NCBI GenBank assembly: GCA_964636675.1
Contig: CAZWUO010000149.1
Span: 1-9,723 of the forward strand
DNA from: JALUUH01 sp964636675
Lineage (GTDB): Bacteria > Pseudomonadota > Gammaproteobacteria > S012-40
DNA: 9,723 nt
Reading direction: 5' to 3'
Positions 1 through 4,809 of the stretch are shown here, piece by piece. The translations under genes and the position numbers were made by a program. Every line of letters begins with the position of its first letter. Position 1 is the stretch's first letter. The notes below the pieces were generated by a model, which saw nothing but the letters and a program-made list of their open reading frames with translations, had not been told where the DNA came from and searched no databases.

Positions 1-35
1 AAAGAATCTGGTAATCTTAAACTTAATGTGCTCAT
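1..35 (-). CDS. Start of a ribbon-helix-helix antitoxin (partial, runs off the window)
   Basis: The minus strand opens an ATG at 35-33 that shares an ATGA overlap with the PIN gene stop (TGA at 34-32). The eleven readable residues are MSTLSLRLPDS. This is the typical N-terminal beta strand of CopG/RHH-type antitoxins, which bind operator DNA as dimers through that strand. A Shine-Dalgarno-like AGAGG lies about nine bases upstream, inside the end of the PIN gene, so translation is probably coupled to it. The position directly after a PIN toxin supports an antitoxin role. Only the first residues are visible, so the family is inferred from a short motif plus context. Confidence 0.6.
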   Translation of the reverse strand, partial: MSTLSLRLPDS

Positions 36-460
36 TTTAATAAACCTCTTTTCATCAAAAACTCTTTTGGTGTAAGAATTTTAATTCCGAATTTATCAAC
101 ACCAACAAAGTCTTTTTTATTGAAGGTAACTATAACTTTACTCACTGATTCAACAGCAACTTCCAAAACTAAGTCATCTTTTGGGTCCTTTAAATACGGT
201 CGCCACAAAAAGAAGATTTCTCTTTTGCTCGATACCTTAGACAAGTAATTAAGAATATCCAATATATCTGACTTTTTAAGCGGTAACTTCAAACAATCAC
301 GTAATATTACCGCCTCATACTCCAAAAAAAGTGGTACTGATATATTTAGCTTGAAGTTACCATTATCTATTAAACTCAATAACTTATATGATACGCCATT
401 GCTGGACTTTAGAGCAGCGACAAGAATATTTGTGTCTAATACTATATTTATCGGTTTCAT
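32..460 (-). CDS. PIN-domain ribonuclease toxin (COG1569-like) of a toxin-antitoxin pair
   Basis: A 142-residue PIN-fold protein. Visible motifs are VLDTN at residues 7-11 (Asp9 metal ligand), FLEYEAV at 45-51 (acidic Glu47/Glu49), the block WRPYLKDPKDD at 86-96 (acidic Asp95/Asp96) and TFNKKDF at 112-118 (Asp117). The closing GIKILTPKEFL is the usual end of the 'putative toxin-antitoxin system toxin, PIN family' group. PIN toxins are Mg-dependent RNases that cleave tRNA, rRNA or mRNA when not held by their antitoxin; the target here is unknown. The acidic set looks intact, so the gene is probably functional. It is followed, with a 4-bp overlap, by an RHH antitoxin start. The start is supported by the family's usual KPxIVLDTN N-terminus, and no Shine-Dalgarno sequence precedes it. 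Confidence 0.85.
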   Translation of the reverse strand: MKPINIVLDTNILVAALKSSNGVSYKLLSLIDNGNFKLNISVPLFLEYEAVILRDCLKLPLKKSDILDILNYLSKVSSKREIFFLWRPYLKDPKDDLVLEVAVESVSKVIVTFNKKDFVGVDKFGIKILTPKEFLMKRGLLK

Positions 461-468
461 ATATTAGT

Positions 469-496
469 ATTATAGGCAATACCAGTGAAATTTCAA
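469..496 (-). promoter_or_regulatory. Sigma70-like promoter of the PIN toxin-antitoxin pair
   Basis: On the minus strand TTGAAA (496-491) is separated by 16 bp from a perfect TATAAT (474-469). The hexamer end is eight bases from the toxin ATG at 460, which puts the expected transcription start at about 462, only about two bases before the start codon. The toxin would then be translated from a nearly leaderless mRNA. This is inferred from consensus matching only. Confidence 0.55.
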
Positions 497-631
497 GAAA
501 AAGTAGGAAATGGAAAATTTCGTCTATGACAATCAGCGAAAGTGGGCTATTAGCTCTGATCGTTTGCTCTTTCTTATTTCAGCGATTTTATTGCTCATGA
601 ACTATCTTTTGCACACCACACACTCACCACA

Positions 632-654
632 GGGGGTGTAGATCAGCCACTGAG
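632..654 (+). repeat. Left terminal inverted repeat of the 475-bp unit
   Basis: It begins GGGGGTGTAGATCA and pairs with 1084-1106 (23 positions, three mismatches, outer 14 perfect). It is preceded by a CA-rich tract (611-631) that is not repeated on the other side. Confidence 0.6.
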
Positions 655-751
655 AAAAAACCTAACAAAAAAATCAAAATATTAAAACGGAAAATTCATC
701 ATCATGAGATAGGAAGGACAAGAAAGACAGCCACTTTTCATGTACATTTGA

Positions 752-958
752 ATGCGCAAACAAACCAAATGGAAAAGGGCTGCCTTAATGACACTATCTC
801 ATGCTATTAAACAAAAACCAAATCTTTCAGAGAATGCGATAAATTATTTAAGAGCCATTCTCAAAACAAAAATTGAGAGGGCACAAAAGAACATTTCATT
901 TGAAGAGACTGAAAAAGAAATACACACTGCATTCATAGAGGTGGTCAAGCAATCTTAA
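752..958 (+). CDS. Small uncharacterised protein, probably part of a frameshifted gene
   Basis: A 68-residue, lysine-rich, mainly helical reading frame that I do not recognise. The ATG at 752 has no ribosome-binding site. An in-frame ATG at 788 is preceded by AAAAGGG about eight bases upstream and gives a more credible 56-residue product beginning MTLSHAIKQKPN. It contains no cysteine, no membrane segment and no known motif. It lies wholly inside the inverted-repeat unit 632-1106, so it may be a fragment of a mobile-element gene. Another frame is open from 913 through 1095 and overlaps its end, which suggests one ancestral gene broken by a frameshift. It may not be expressed at all. Confidence 0.3.
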   Translation: MRKQTKWKRAALMTLSHAIKQKPNLSENAINYLRAILKTKIERAQKNISFEETEKEIHTAFIEVVKQS

Positions 959-1095
959 CCTTTCGAGCCTTACTGCAAAGTGATTTATTTGATGCGGCGT
1001 GGACAATGTTAAACAAAGAATATATTTCAGATGTTAAATTACCGAAAAACGTTGTCCAGTTTTCTGGAAAATACAGAAAATCTGTCAGTGAGTGA
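913..1095 (+). pseudogene. Frameshifted continuation of the small ORF, ending inside the right inverted repeat
   Basis: This frame opens after a TGA at 910-912 and has no ATG, GTG or TTG start until an ATG at 1015, yet it stays open to TGA 1093-1095. The stretch after 943 reads like real protein (for example LLQSDLFDAAWTML, then LPKNVVQFSGKYRKSV). It overlaps the preceding ORF in a different frame, so a single indel near 940-958 would fuse the two into a protein of roughly 100 residues. No homologue was recognised. The stop lying inside the right inverted repeat suggests that the original gene belonged to the repeat-bounded element. Confidence 0.3.
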
Positions 1096-1106
1096 TCTAC
1101 ACCCCC
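1084..1106 (-). repeat. Right terminal inverted repeat of the 475-bp unit
   Basis: It ends TGATCTACACCCCC, the exact complement of the left end 632-645. The inner nine bases add six more matches. It is followed by a T-rich tract (1107-1130). Confidence 0.6.
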
Positions 1107-1236
1107 TTTTTTCTTTTGTTCCTTTTTGTTATTTTAAATGCAATGGTACGAGATAATGTTCAATGGAATGCCAATTAAATATTAAGTGATTGACACCACA
1201 GTCGCTTGTTAGGCACATATATTACAATCCAACATA

Positions 1237-2049
1237 TCACCCTTCTTGTTTCTGATTAAAAGAATTCCATTGTTTTTTTCGGTTTGTTATTGATTTTAGA
1301 GAAATTTGCATTAAATAACAAATAGCTGTATTGCTAAGGCCTTTTTCGAACAAATTATAGCAATATTTCACACCCTTATTTGTAAGCTGACCATTGGACT
1401 TGAAATGATTGGGTGAATTCGGGTTAATTTCATTTAAATATTCATCGCTAAGTCGAGCTAGCTCAATTTCGATTCCCCCAATTTCTGATTTTCGTTTATC
1501 ATAAAGTCGCGTAATTTTTTTATGAAGGAGCATTAATTCATGTTTGAATGTTCGTTCTGCGGATTCAAAATATACCTTGTTAAAATTTATGCAGAGAATG
1601 AATTTTTTAGACATTCCATTATGTATTTTCTTGACGTAAGATTTTATTCGGTTTAGTGCATCGTAATCGTAGTTCACTTCATGTTGATCAAAGTTTAGGT
1701 GGTGATGGTTGTTACTGATATCACATGTTAACTTGTGTATGTCATGTGCAATATTATTTCTATAGTCTATTATACATTTTATATCATTTATTTCGTCCTG
1801 CTTTAATACTTCCTCAGCTAATAGAACTCTCCAGACTTTTTTATATACTCCTTTTGAATAGTCAGGAATTCTAACAGGAATATTTGATAATTTATTGCGT
1901 AATTTGTCAGTTGCTTTTATCGAACCTAAAGTAAATGATCTAATCTCTTCAACATAGAATAATATAAGTAGCATTTCAAATGCACGAAATTTTAGAATGT
2001 TTTTTTCTAAAGCGGGAAAATAGTTTTGGGTTTTATAAAAATAATTCAT
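1237..2049 (-). CDS. Undescribed protein with HEPN-type RX4H motif and C-terminal helix-turn-helix
   Basis: A 270-residue soluble protein that I cannot assign to a named family. The N-terminal half is helical and carries DYRNNIAHD, in which Arg97 and His102 form the RX4H signature of HEPN-superfamily RNases and nucleotide-binding proteins (toxins, abortive-infection and CRISPR-associated factors). The middle part, about 165-205, is charged and possibly coiled-coil. The C-terminus, about 224-262, reads as a helix-turn-helix (KGLSNTAICYLMQ then a basic helix ending TNRKKQW). This combination suggests a defence-type or regulatory RNase, by inference only. The gene is far more AT-rich than the core genes to the right (14 G/C of 60 in 1261-1320 against 34 of 60 in 5461-5520), consistent with acquisition. 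No good Shine-Dalgarno precedes the ATG, only GAGAA directly before it. GTTAGGC motifs flank it in inverted orientation. Confidence 0.6.
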   Translation of the reverse strand: MNYFYKTQNYFPALEKNILKFRAFEMLLILFYVEEIRSFTLGSIKATDKLRNKLSNIPVRIPDYSKGVYKKVWRVLLAEEVLKQDEINDIKCIIDYRNNIAHDIHKLTCDISNNHHHLNFDQHEVNYDYDALNRIKSYVKKIHNGMSKKFILCINFNKVYFESAERTFKHELMLLHKKITRLYDKRKSEIGGIEIELARLSDEYLNEINPNSPNHFKSNGQLTNKGVKYCYNLFEKGLSNTAICYLMQISLKSITNRKKQWNSFNQKQEG

Positions 2050-2096
2050 TTCTCAGCATTCTAGTTTTTGTGCGGGCCTAACAGTTTTATTCTAAC

Positions 2097-2112
2097 GAAG
2101 GTGTATACTATC
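2097..2112 (-). repeat. GATAGNNNNCACCTTC motif, copy 1 (inverted)
   Basis: On the minus strand it reads GATAG-TATA-CACCTTC. It sits 48 bp upstream of the HEPN/HTH start codon and shares 12 fixed positions with the copies at 2206 and 2325. The orientation is opposite to the other two. Confidence 0.45.
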
Positions 2113-2135
2113 GCCTTGCAGCCTATTTTTCACTA

Positions 2136-2147
2136 TCAAATATTTGA
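2136..2147. promoter_or_regulatory. Perfect 12-bp palindrome, possible operator
   Basis: TCAAATATTTGA is self-complementary over 12 bp and lies about 87 bp upstream of the HEPN/HTH gene start. It may be an operator for a helix-turn-helix protein, possibly autoregulation. AT-rich palindromes also arise by chance. Confidence 0.25.
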
Positions 2148-2205
2148 CACTTCAAAAAACCTATTAAAATAAAGATTTTCCGTTTTTTTATGTTTGATAC
2201 TCAGA

Positions 2206-2221
2206 GATAGCTAACACCTTC
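2206..2221 (+). repeat. GATAGNNNNCACCTTC motif, copy 2
   Basis: It reads GATAG-CTAA-CACCTTC followed by C. The 22 bases starting at its CACCTTCC agree with copy 3 at 16 positions, so the repeated unit is longer than the core motif. Confidence 0.45.
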
Positions 2222-2305
2222 CATCTATTTTTCTTGCCGCCTATTTAGTGGTTTATTTTTTGGCAATGTGAATATTTACCGATATAACAATGTATTAACT
2301 ATGCG

Positions 2306-2324
2306 CCGAAAACTAATATTTCGG
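2306..2324 (+). repeat. Small hairpin CCGAAA/TTTCGG
   Basis: A perfect 6-bp stem with a 7-base loop (2312-2318), ending directly before motif copy 3. It has no T-run after it, so it does not look like a terminator. Confidence 0.3.
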
Positions 2325-2340
2325 GATAGGCAGCACCTTC
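2325..2340 (+). repeat. GATAGNNNNCACCTTC motif, copy 3
   Basis: It reads GATAG-GCAG-CACCTTC followed by C, in the same orientation as copy 2 and 119 bp from it. The bases around its left part (2321-2335) also match 4551-4565 upstream of aceE at 13 of 15 positions. Confidence 0.45.
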
Positions 2341-2363
2341 CGCTGATTTCTGTTGATTATCTC

Positions 2364-2387
2364 GGTATTGGTATTGGTATTGGTATT
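2364..2387 (+). repeat. Four tandem GGTATT hexamers
   Basis: A perfect 24-bp microsatellite of four GGTATT units, lying 20 bp upstream of a TATAAA (2408-2413). Such tracts can gain or lose units by slippage. The unit length is a multiple of three, but the tract is not in a visible gene, so any effect would be on promoter spacing. Confidence 0.7.
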
Positions 2388-2432
2388 TTTAGTTTTTGTG
2401 CTTACTGTATAAATATCAGTTACTCTAAAACT

Positions 2433-2674
2433 AAGGAGTAAGGAGAATGAAAAAAAATGGATGACATTCCTGTTTTGAGCCGCTAAAGCCTGTAAGCAAA
2501 TTGATGGATTAGGTGTTGGTTATTATTGTGTATGCTGGAAGAAGTGAAAAAATTGTTGAACGCTTTTGCCACCATCACTGATTGATCGCGTAGCGGAATG
2601 ATTCGCATACTTTTCGCCGCAAGCTTTGGCACGAGATGACTTGAAAATGTTTATGTTATACGAACAATTTATCT
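2433..2674 (+). pseudogene. Decayed reading frame behind a strong ribosome-binding site
   Basis: Two AAGGAG motifs (2433-2438 and 2440-2445) precede an ATG at 2447, the first at ideal spacing. The ATG is followed by an eight-A tract (2450-2457) and the frame stops after five codons. Other frames also stop early. One frame continues past scattered stops through segments such as ACKQIDGLGVGYYC and FSPQALARDDLKMFMLYEQF, which look like relics of protein. The overlapping segment MLEEVKKLLNAFATITD in a second frame also looks coding. This is best read as a gene broken by several indels and stop codons. The product was not recognised. Confidence 0.3.
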
Positions 2675-2699
2675 AACGTGTACTAGGCTGTCGCCACAT

Positions 2700-3326
2700 T
2701 CAATCTGCTAGGGTGAAATCACGCCATCTATTCACGATGGAGCAAAACAGCTCAGCTGTTTTTTCGGCATCGTATTTGGCTGAGTGAGCGCTATCGGTAT
2801 CCCAGACGATTTTAGCTTCTTTGGCCATCCTCGCTAATACGGTTTGTCCATAGGCGAGGGCGCCGAGCGTTACCGTGTCGAGGGTGCTGAAGGGATGAAA
2901 GGGGTTGCGTTTAATGCCTGTTCTTTCGGTTGCGGCGGTTAAAAAATTGAGATCAAAAACTGCATTGTGCCCGACAAGGATGGCGCGTGTGCAGTTAGTA
3001 TCTTTTATCGCCTGGCGAATAGGTTTGAAAATATTCGACAATCCTTCTTGCTCAGATACGGCGAGTCGAAACGGGTGATAAGGGTCGATGCCATTGAAGT
3101 CGAGTGCTTTTTGGTCGAGATTAGCCCCTGGAAAAGGCTCAATGTGATGATGCACGGTGCGGTCAATATGTATATAGCCCGCAGAATCCATTTTGAGTAA
3201 CACGGCGGCTACCTCTAATAATGCGTCTTTTTTATAATCAAAACCGGCGGTTTCTACATCGACAACGACAGGTAAGTAACCCCTAAAGCGAGTAGCCATT
3301 TTTTTGGTGGATGCGTTGTTTATCAT
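2700..3326 (-). CDS. rnt: Ribonuclease T, DEDDh 3'-5' exoribonuclease
   Basis: RNase T trims the 3' ends of tRNA (CCA turnover), 5S and 23S rRNA and other small RNAs, working as a homodimer in the cytoplasm with two metal ions. The 208-residue protein has all five DEDDh catalytic residues: Asp23 and Glu25 in VVVDVETAGFD, Asp125 in GHNAVFDLNFL, and His181 and Asp186 in HSAKYDAEKTAE. The numbering is the same as I recall for the E. coli enzyme (215 residues), which supports the chosen start. The FHPFSTLDT segment is also typical of RNase T. The ATG overlaps the pyrC stop as ATGA, so the two genes form an operon with coupled translation. The gene appears intact. No clear terminator follows it. 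Confidence 0.95.
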   Translation of the reverse strand: MINNASTKKMATRFRGYLPVVVDVETAGFDYKKDALLEVAAVLLKMDSAGYIHIDRTVHHHIEPFPGANLDQKALDFNGIDPYHPFRLAVSEQEGLSNIFKPIRQAIKDTNCTRAILVGHNAVFDLNFLTAATERTGIKRNPFHPFSTLDTVTLGALAYGQTVLARMAKEAKIVWDTDSAHSAKYDAEKTAELFCSIVNRWRDFTLAD

Positions 3327-4396
3327 TCAGCGAGAAGTTTCCAATGGATTTGTTCACCTGCGCGAAAGGGTATCACAGATTCATTTTCAAAAGGGTATGA
3401 TTCGGGGACTTTCCAGGTTTCTTTGCGCAAAGTGATTTTTTGAGTATTACGCGTCAGTCCGTAGAAATCAGCGCCAAAAAATGCGGCAAAACCTTCAAGT
3501 TTATCTAAGGCATTCGCTTGATCAAAAACTTCAGCATAAAGCTCGATCGCTGCATGTGCGCTAAAAATTCCGGCGCAGCCACAAGGGTTTTCTTTTTTTG
3601 ATCTTGCGTGTGGTGCGCTATCGGTACCAAGAAAGAATTTCGCATTGCCGCTAGTCGCGGCTTTTACCAGGGCTAAGCGGTGTTGCTCTCGTTTAAGCAC
3701 GGGCAAGCAGTAATGGTGTGGGCGAATGCCGCCGGTGAACAGCGCATTGCGATTCAGTAACAAATGTTGCGGGGTAATTGTCGCTGCAACATTGGTCTTG
3801 GCAGCAGAGACAAAATCGACCCCCTGTTTTGTGGTGAGGTGTTCAAAAACTATTTTCAACTCGGGAAATAGCTCGCATAGGGGCGCCAATATTTTTTCGA
3901 TAAAGCGGGCTTCTCTATCGAATACATCGACTTCTGGTGAAGTGACTTCACCATGTATGAGCAATGGAAGCTTGTTTTGCTGCATAGCTTCCAGCACAGG
4001 GTAGATTTTTTCAATGTGAGTGACCCCATGATCAGAGTTTGTTGTCGCCCCCGCAGGGTATAATTTACACGCATAAAGATCAGGATGCTGGGCGGCTTCG
4101 CGAATGGTGTGTGGTGTGGTGTTAGCGGTTAAATAAAGCGTCAGTAATGGTTTAAAAGCGAGTGCCGGGTCTTTTGCTTGTAAAATTCTGTTGCGGTATG
4201 CCGCCGCCATTGCAAGCGTGGTAACCGGCGGACTCAGGTTCGGCATAACGATGGCCCGAGCAAACTGGCGCGCGGTAAAGTCGACAATATCATTCAATAT
4301 TGGCCCATCTCTCAGGTGTAGATGCCAATCGTCTGGCTGGGTTAATTGGATTTCTTGCAAGCTATTTACTCTTTGGGATTGAGCCGAATTCAACAT
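3323..4396 (-). CDS. pyrC: Dihydroorotase, class II homodimeric PyrC
   Basis: It catalyses the reversible cyclisation of N-carbamoyl-L-aspartate to dihydroorotate in pyrimidine biosynthesis. The 357-residue amidohydrolase has the binuclear zinc site: His25 and His27 in DDWHLHLRDG, the carboxylated Lys111 in ACKLYPAGATTNSDHG, His148 in LLIHGEV, His186 in FEHLTTK, and Asp259 in GTDSAPH. Its length is close to the E. coli enzyme (348). The ATG at 4396 has no Shine-Dalgarno and lies eight bases from a likely -10 box. An in-frame TTG at 4360 (codon 13) is preceded by AAAGAG at good spacing and would give a product slightly shorter than the E. coli N-terminus, so the true start is uncertain. It is the first gene of an operon with rnt (ATGA overlap). 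Confidence 0.95.
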   Translation of the reverse strand: MLNSAQSQRVNSLQEIQLTQPDDWHLHLRDGPILNDIVDFTARQFARAIVMPNLSPPVTTLAMAAAYRNRILQAKDPALAFKPLLTLYLTANTTPHTIREAAQHPDLYACKLYPAGATTNSDHGVTHIEKIYPVLEAMQQNKLPLLIHGEVTSPEVDVFDREARFIEKILAPLCELFPELKIVFEHLTTKQGVDFVSAAKTNVAATITPQHLLLNRNALFTGGIRPHHYCLPVLKREQHRLALVKAATSGNAKFFLGTDSAPHARSKKENPCGCAGIFSAHAAIELYAEVFDQANALDKLEGFAAFFGADFYGLTRNTQKITLRKETWKVPESYPFENESVIPFRAGEQIHWKLLAE

Positions 4397-4404
4397 TTGT
4401 CAGG

Positions 4405-4413
4405 ATCATAGCA
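4405..4413 (-). promoter_or_regulatory. Extended -10 promoter of pyrC-rnt
   Basis: TGCTATGAT on the minus strand is an extended -10 element (TGn plus a 5/6 match to TATAAT). No -35 sits at the usual distance. Transcription would begin at about 4398, two bases before the ATG at 4396, which favours either leaderless translation or the downstream TTG start at 4360. Confidence 0.45.
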
Positions 4414-4440
4414 CATTGCGAGGTTTGATCGCTCAATGTG
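4412..4440. promoter_or_regulatory. Dyad CACATTG-N15-CAATGTG over the pyrC promoter, possible operator
   Basis: Perfect 7-bp inverted half sites at 4412-4418 and 4434-4440, with centres 22 bp apart (about two helical turns). The first half touches the TG of the pyrC extended -10. It lies upstream of the predicted transcription start, so it would act as DNA rather than as an mRNA hairpin. It does not match the PurR box that controls E. coli pyrC. Confidence 0.35.
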
Positions 4441-4543
4441 ATTCTCGGTTTGTAGCGTGTTTTTAGGCCTGATTAAAAAAAGAACTATAAGTGTAATGTA
4501 TTGAAAAATAAATAAATAAAATGATGGGGTCTCTGATAAACCG

Positions 4544-4584
4544 GTGTTTTTCAGGACAGGCAGCATATTTTGTTAGAAAAACAC
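4544..4584 (+). repeat. Hairpin with 9-bp stem upstream of aceE
   Basis: GTGTTTTTC (4544-4552) is exactly complementary to GAAAAACAC (4576-4584) around a 23-base loop. The loop contains AGGCAGCA, also found in motif copy 3. It lies well upstream of the candidate aceE promoter, so it is either a protein-binding site or part of a longer leader from a more distal promoter. Confidence 0.4.
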
Positions 4585-4589
4585 TATTA

Positions 4590-4607
4590 TTTAGCCTATT
4601 GGCTGAA
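4590..4607 (+). repeat. Second small hairpin upstream of aceE
   Basis: TTTAGCC pairs with GGCTGAA over seven bases (one T-G wobble) around a TATT loop. It directly follows the larger hairpin and lacks a T-run. Confidence 0.35.
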
Positions 4608-4728
4608 AATAGACACCTGAACAAGAAGTTTTGGCACGTGACTTGATTGCTTTTGATTTATTCTTAGTCTGTTACTTATTGATATTACAGCTGAAAAAAA
4701 TATAGCAGTTAAACTCAGCCTAAAAACA

Positions 4729-4757
4729 TTGACCTTTATGCGTGAAAATTTCATGAT
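4729..4757 (+). promoter_or_regulatory. Candidate aceE promoter
   Basis: TTGACC (4729-4734, 5/6 match) and CATGAT (4752-4757, 4/6 match) are 17 bp apart, which would start transcription near 4764 and leave a leader of about 45 bases to the ATG at 4810. The -10 match is weak. TTATATAA at 4763-4770 is an alternative -10 without a good -35. Confidence 0.35.
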
Positions 4758-4809
4758 ACTCCTTATATAAGCACCATTGGATACTATGCACCTAAATGAG
4801 GTTGGAATG

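Larger units (their letters stand above)
632..1106. mobile_element. Putative IS remnant or MITE-like unit bounded by inverted repeats
   Basis: The ends at 632-654 and 1084-1106 are 23-bp inverted repeats with 20 matches. The outermost 14 bases (GGGGGTGTAGATCA and its complement) match perfectly. The unit is 475 bp, too short for a full transposase. It encloses one small ORF and a second reading frame whose stop codon (TGA 1093-1095) lies inside the right repeat, as is common for transposase genes. No target-site duplication is visible next to the outer G/C run. The IS family was not recognised, and the mobile nature is inferred from end structure and location in an accessory region. Confidence 0.4.
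2050..2699. other. 650-bp gene-poor AT-rich intergenic stretch
   Basis: No intact gene of credible length is seen. It holds three GATAGNNNNCACCTTC motifs, a perfect 12-bp palindrome, a 6-bp-stem hairpin, four tandem GGTATT units, a promoter-like TATAAA, a strong ribosome-binding site and a decayed reading frame, each listed separately. It separates the accessory genes from the pyrC-rnt operon. Confidence 0.6.
4441..4728. other. Divergent pyrC/aceE intergenic region
   Basis: The untranslated space between the pyrC and aceE starts has no credible gene. It contains a short AAAT/AATA-rich tract (4504-4521) and two hairpin-forming segments listed separately. No pdhR-like regulator gene precedes aceE here. 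Confidence 0.6.

Noticed and set aside
388..600. Plus-strand 70-codon reading frame opposite the PIN gene start
   Set aside because: It is largely antisense to the well-supported PIN toxin and its promoter, lacks a ribosome-binding site, and its product looks unlike a real protein.
1067..1214. A complete integron attC site next to the HEPN-like gene
   Set aside because: Only one core-like site (1208-1214) is present. No partner site or long palindrome was found, so a full attC is not called.
2433..2463. Short peptides starting at 2447, 2457 or 2461 as functional genes
   Set aside because: They end after five to nine codons. Without conservation data they are better treated as parts of a decayed frame.
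4777..4809. Upstream TTG start for aceE adding 11 residues
   Set aside because: The ATG at 4810 has GAGG at proper spacing, matches the family N-terminus and gives exactly 887 residues. The TTG has no ribosome-binding site.
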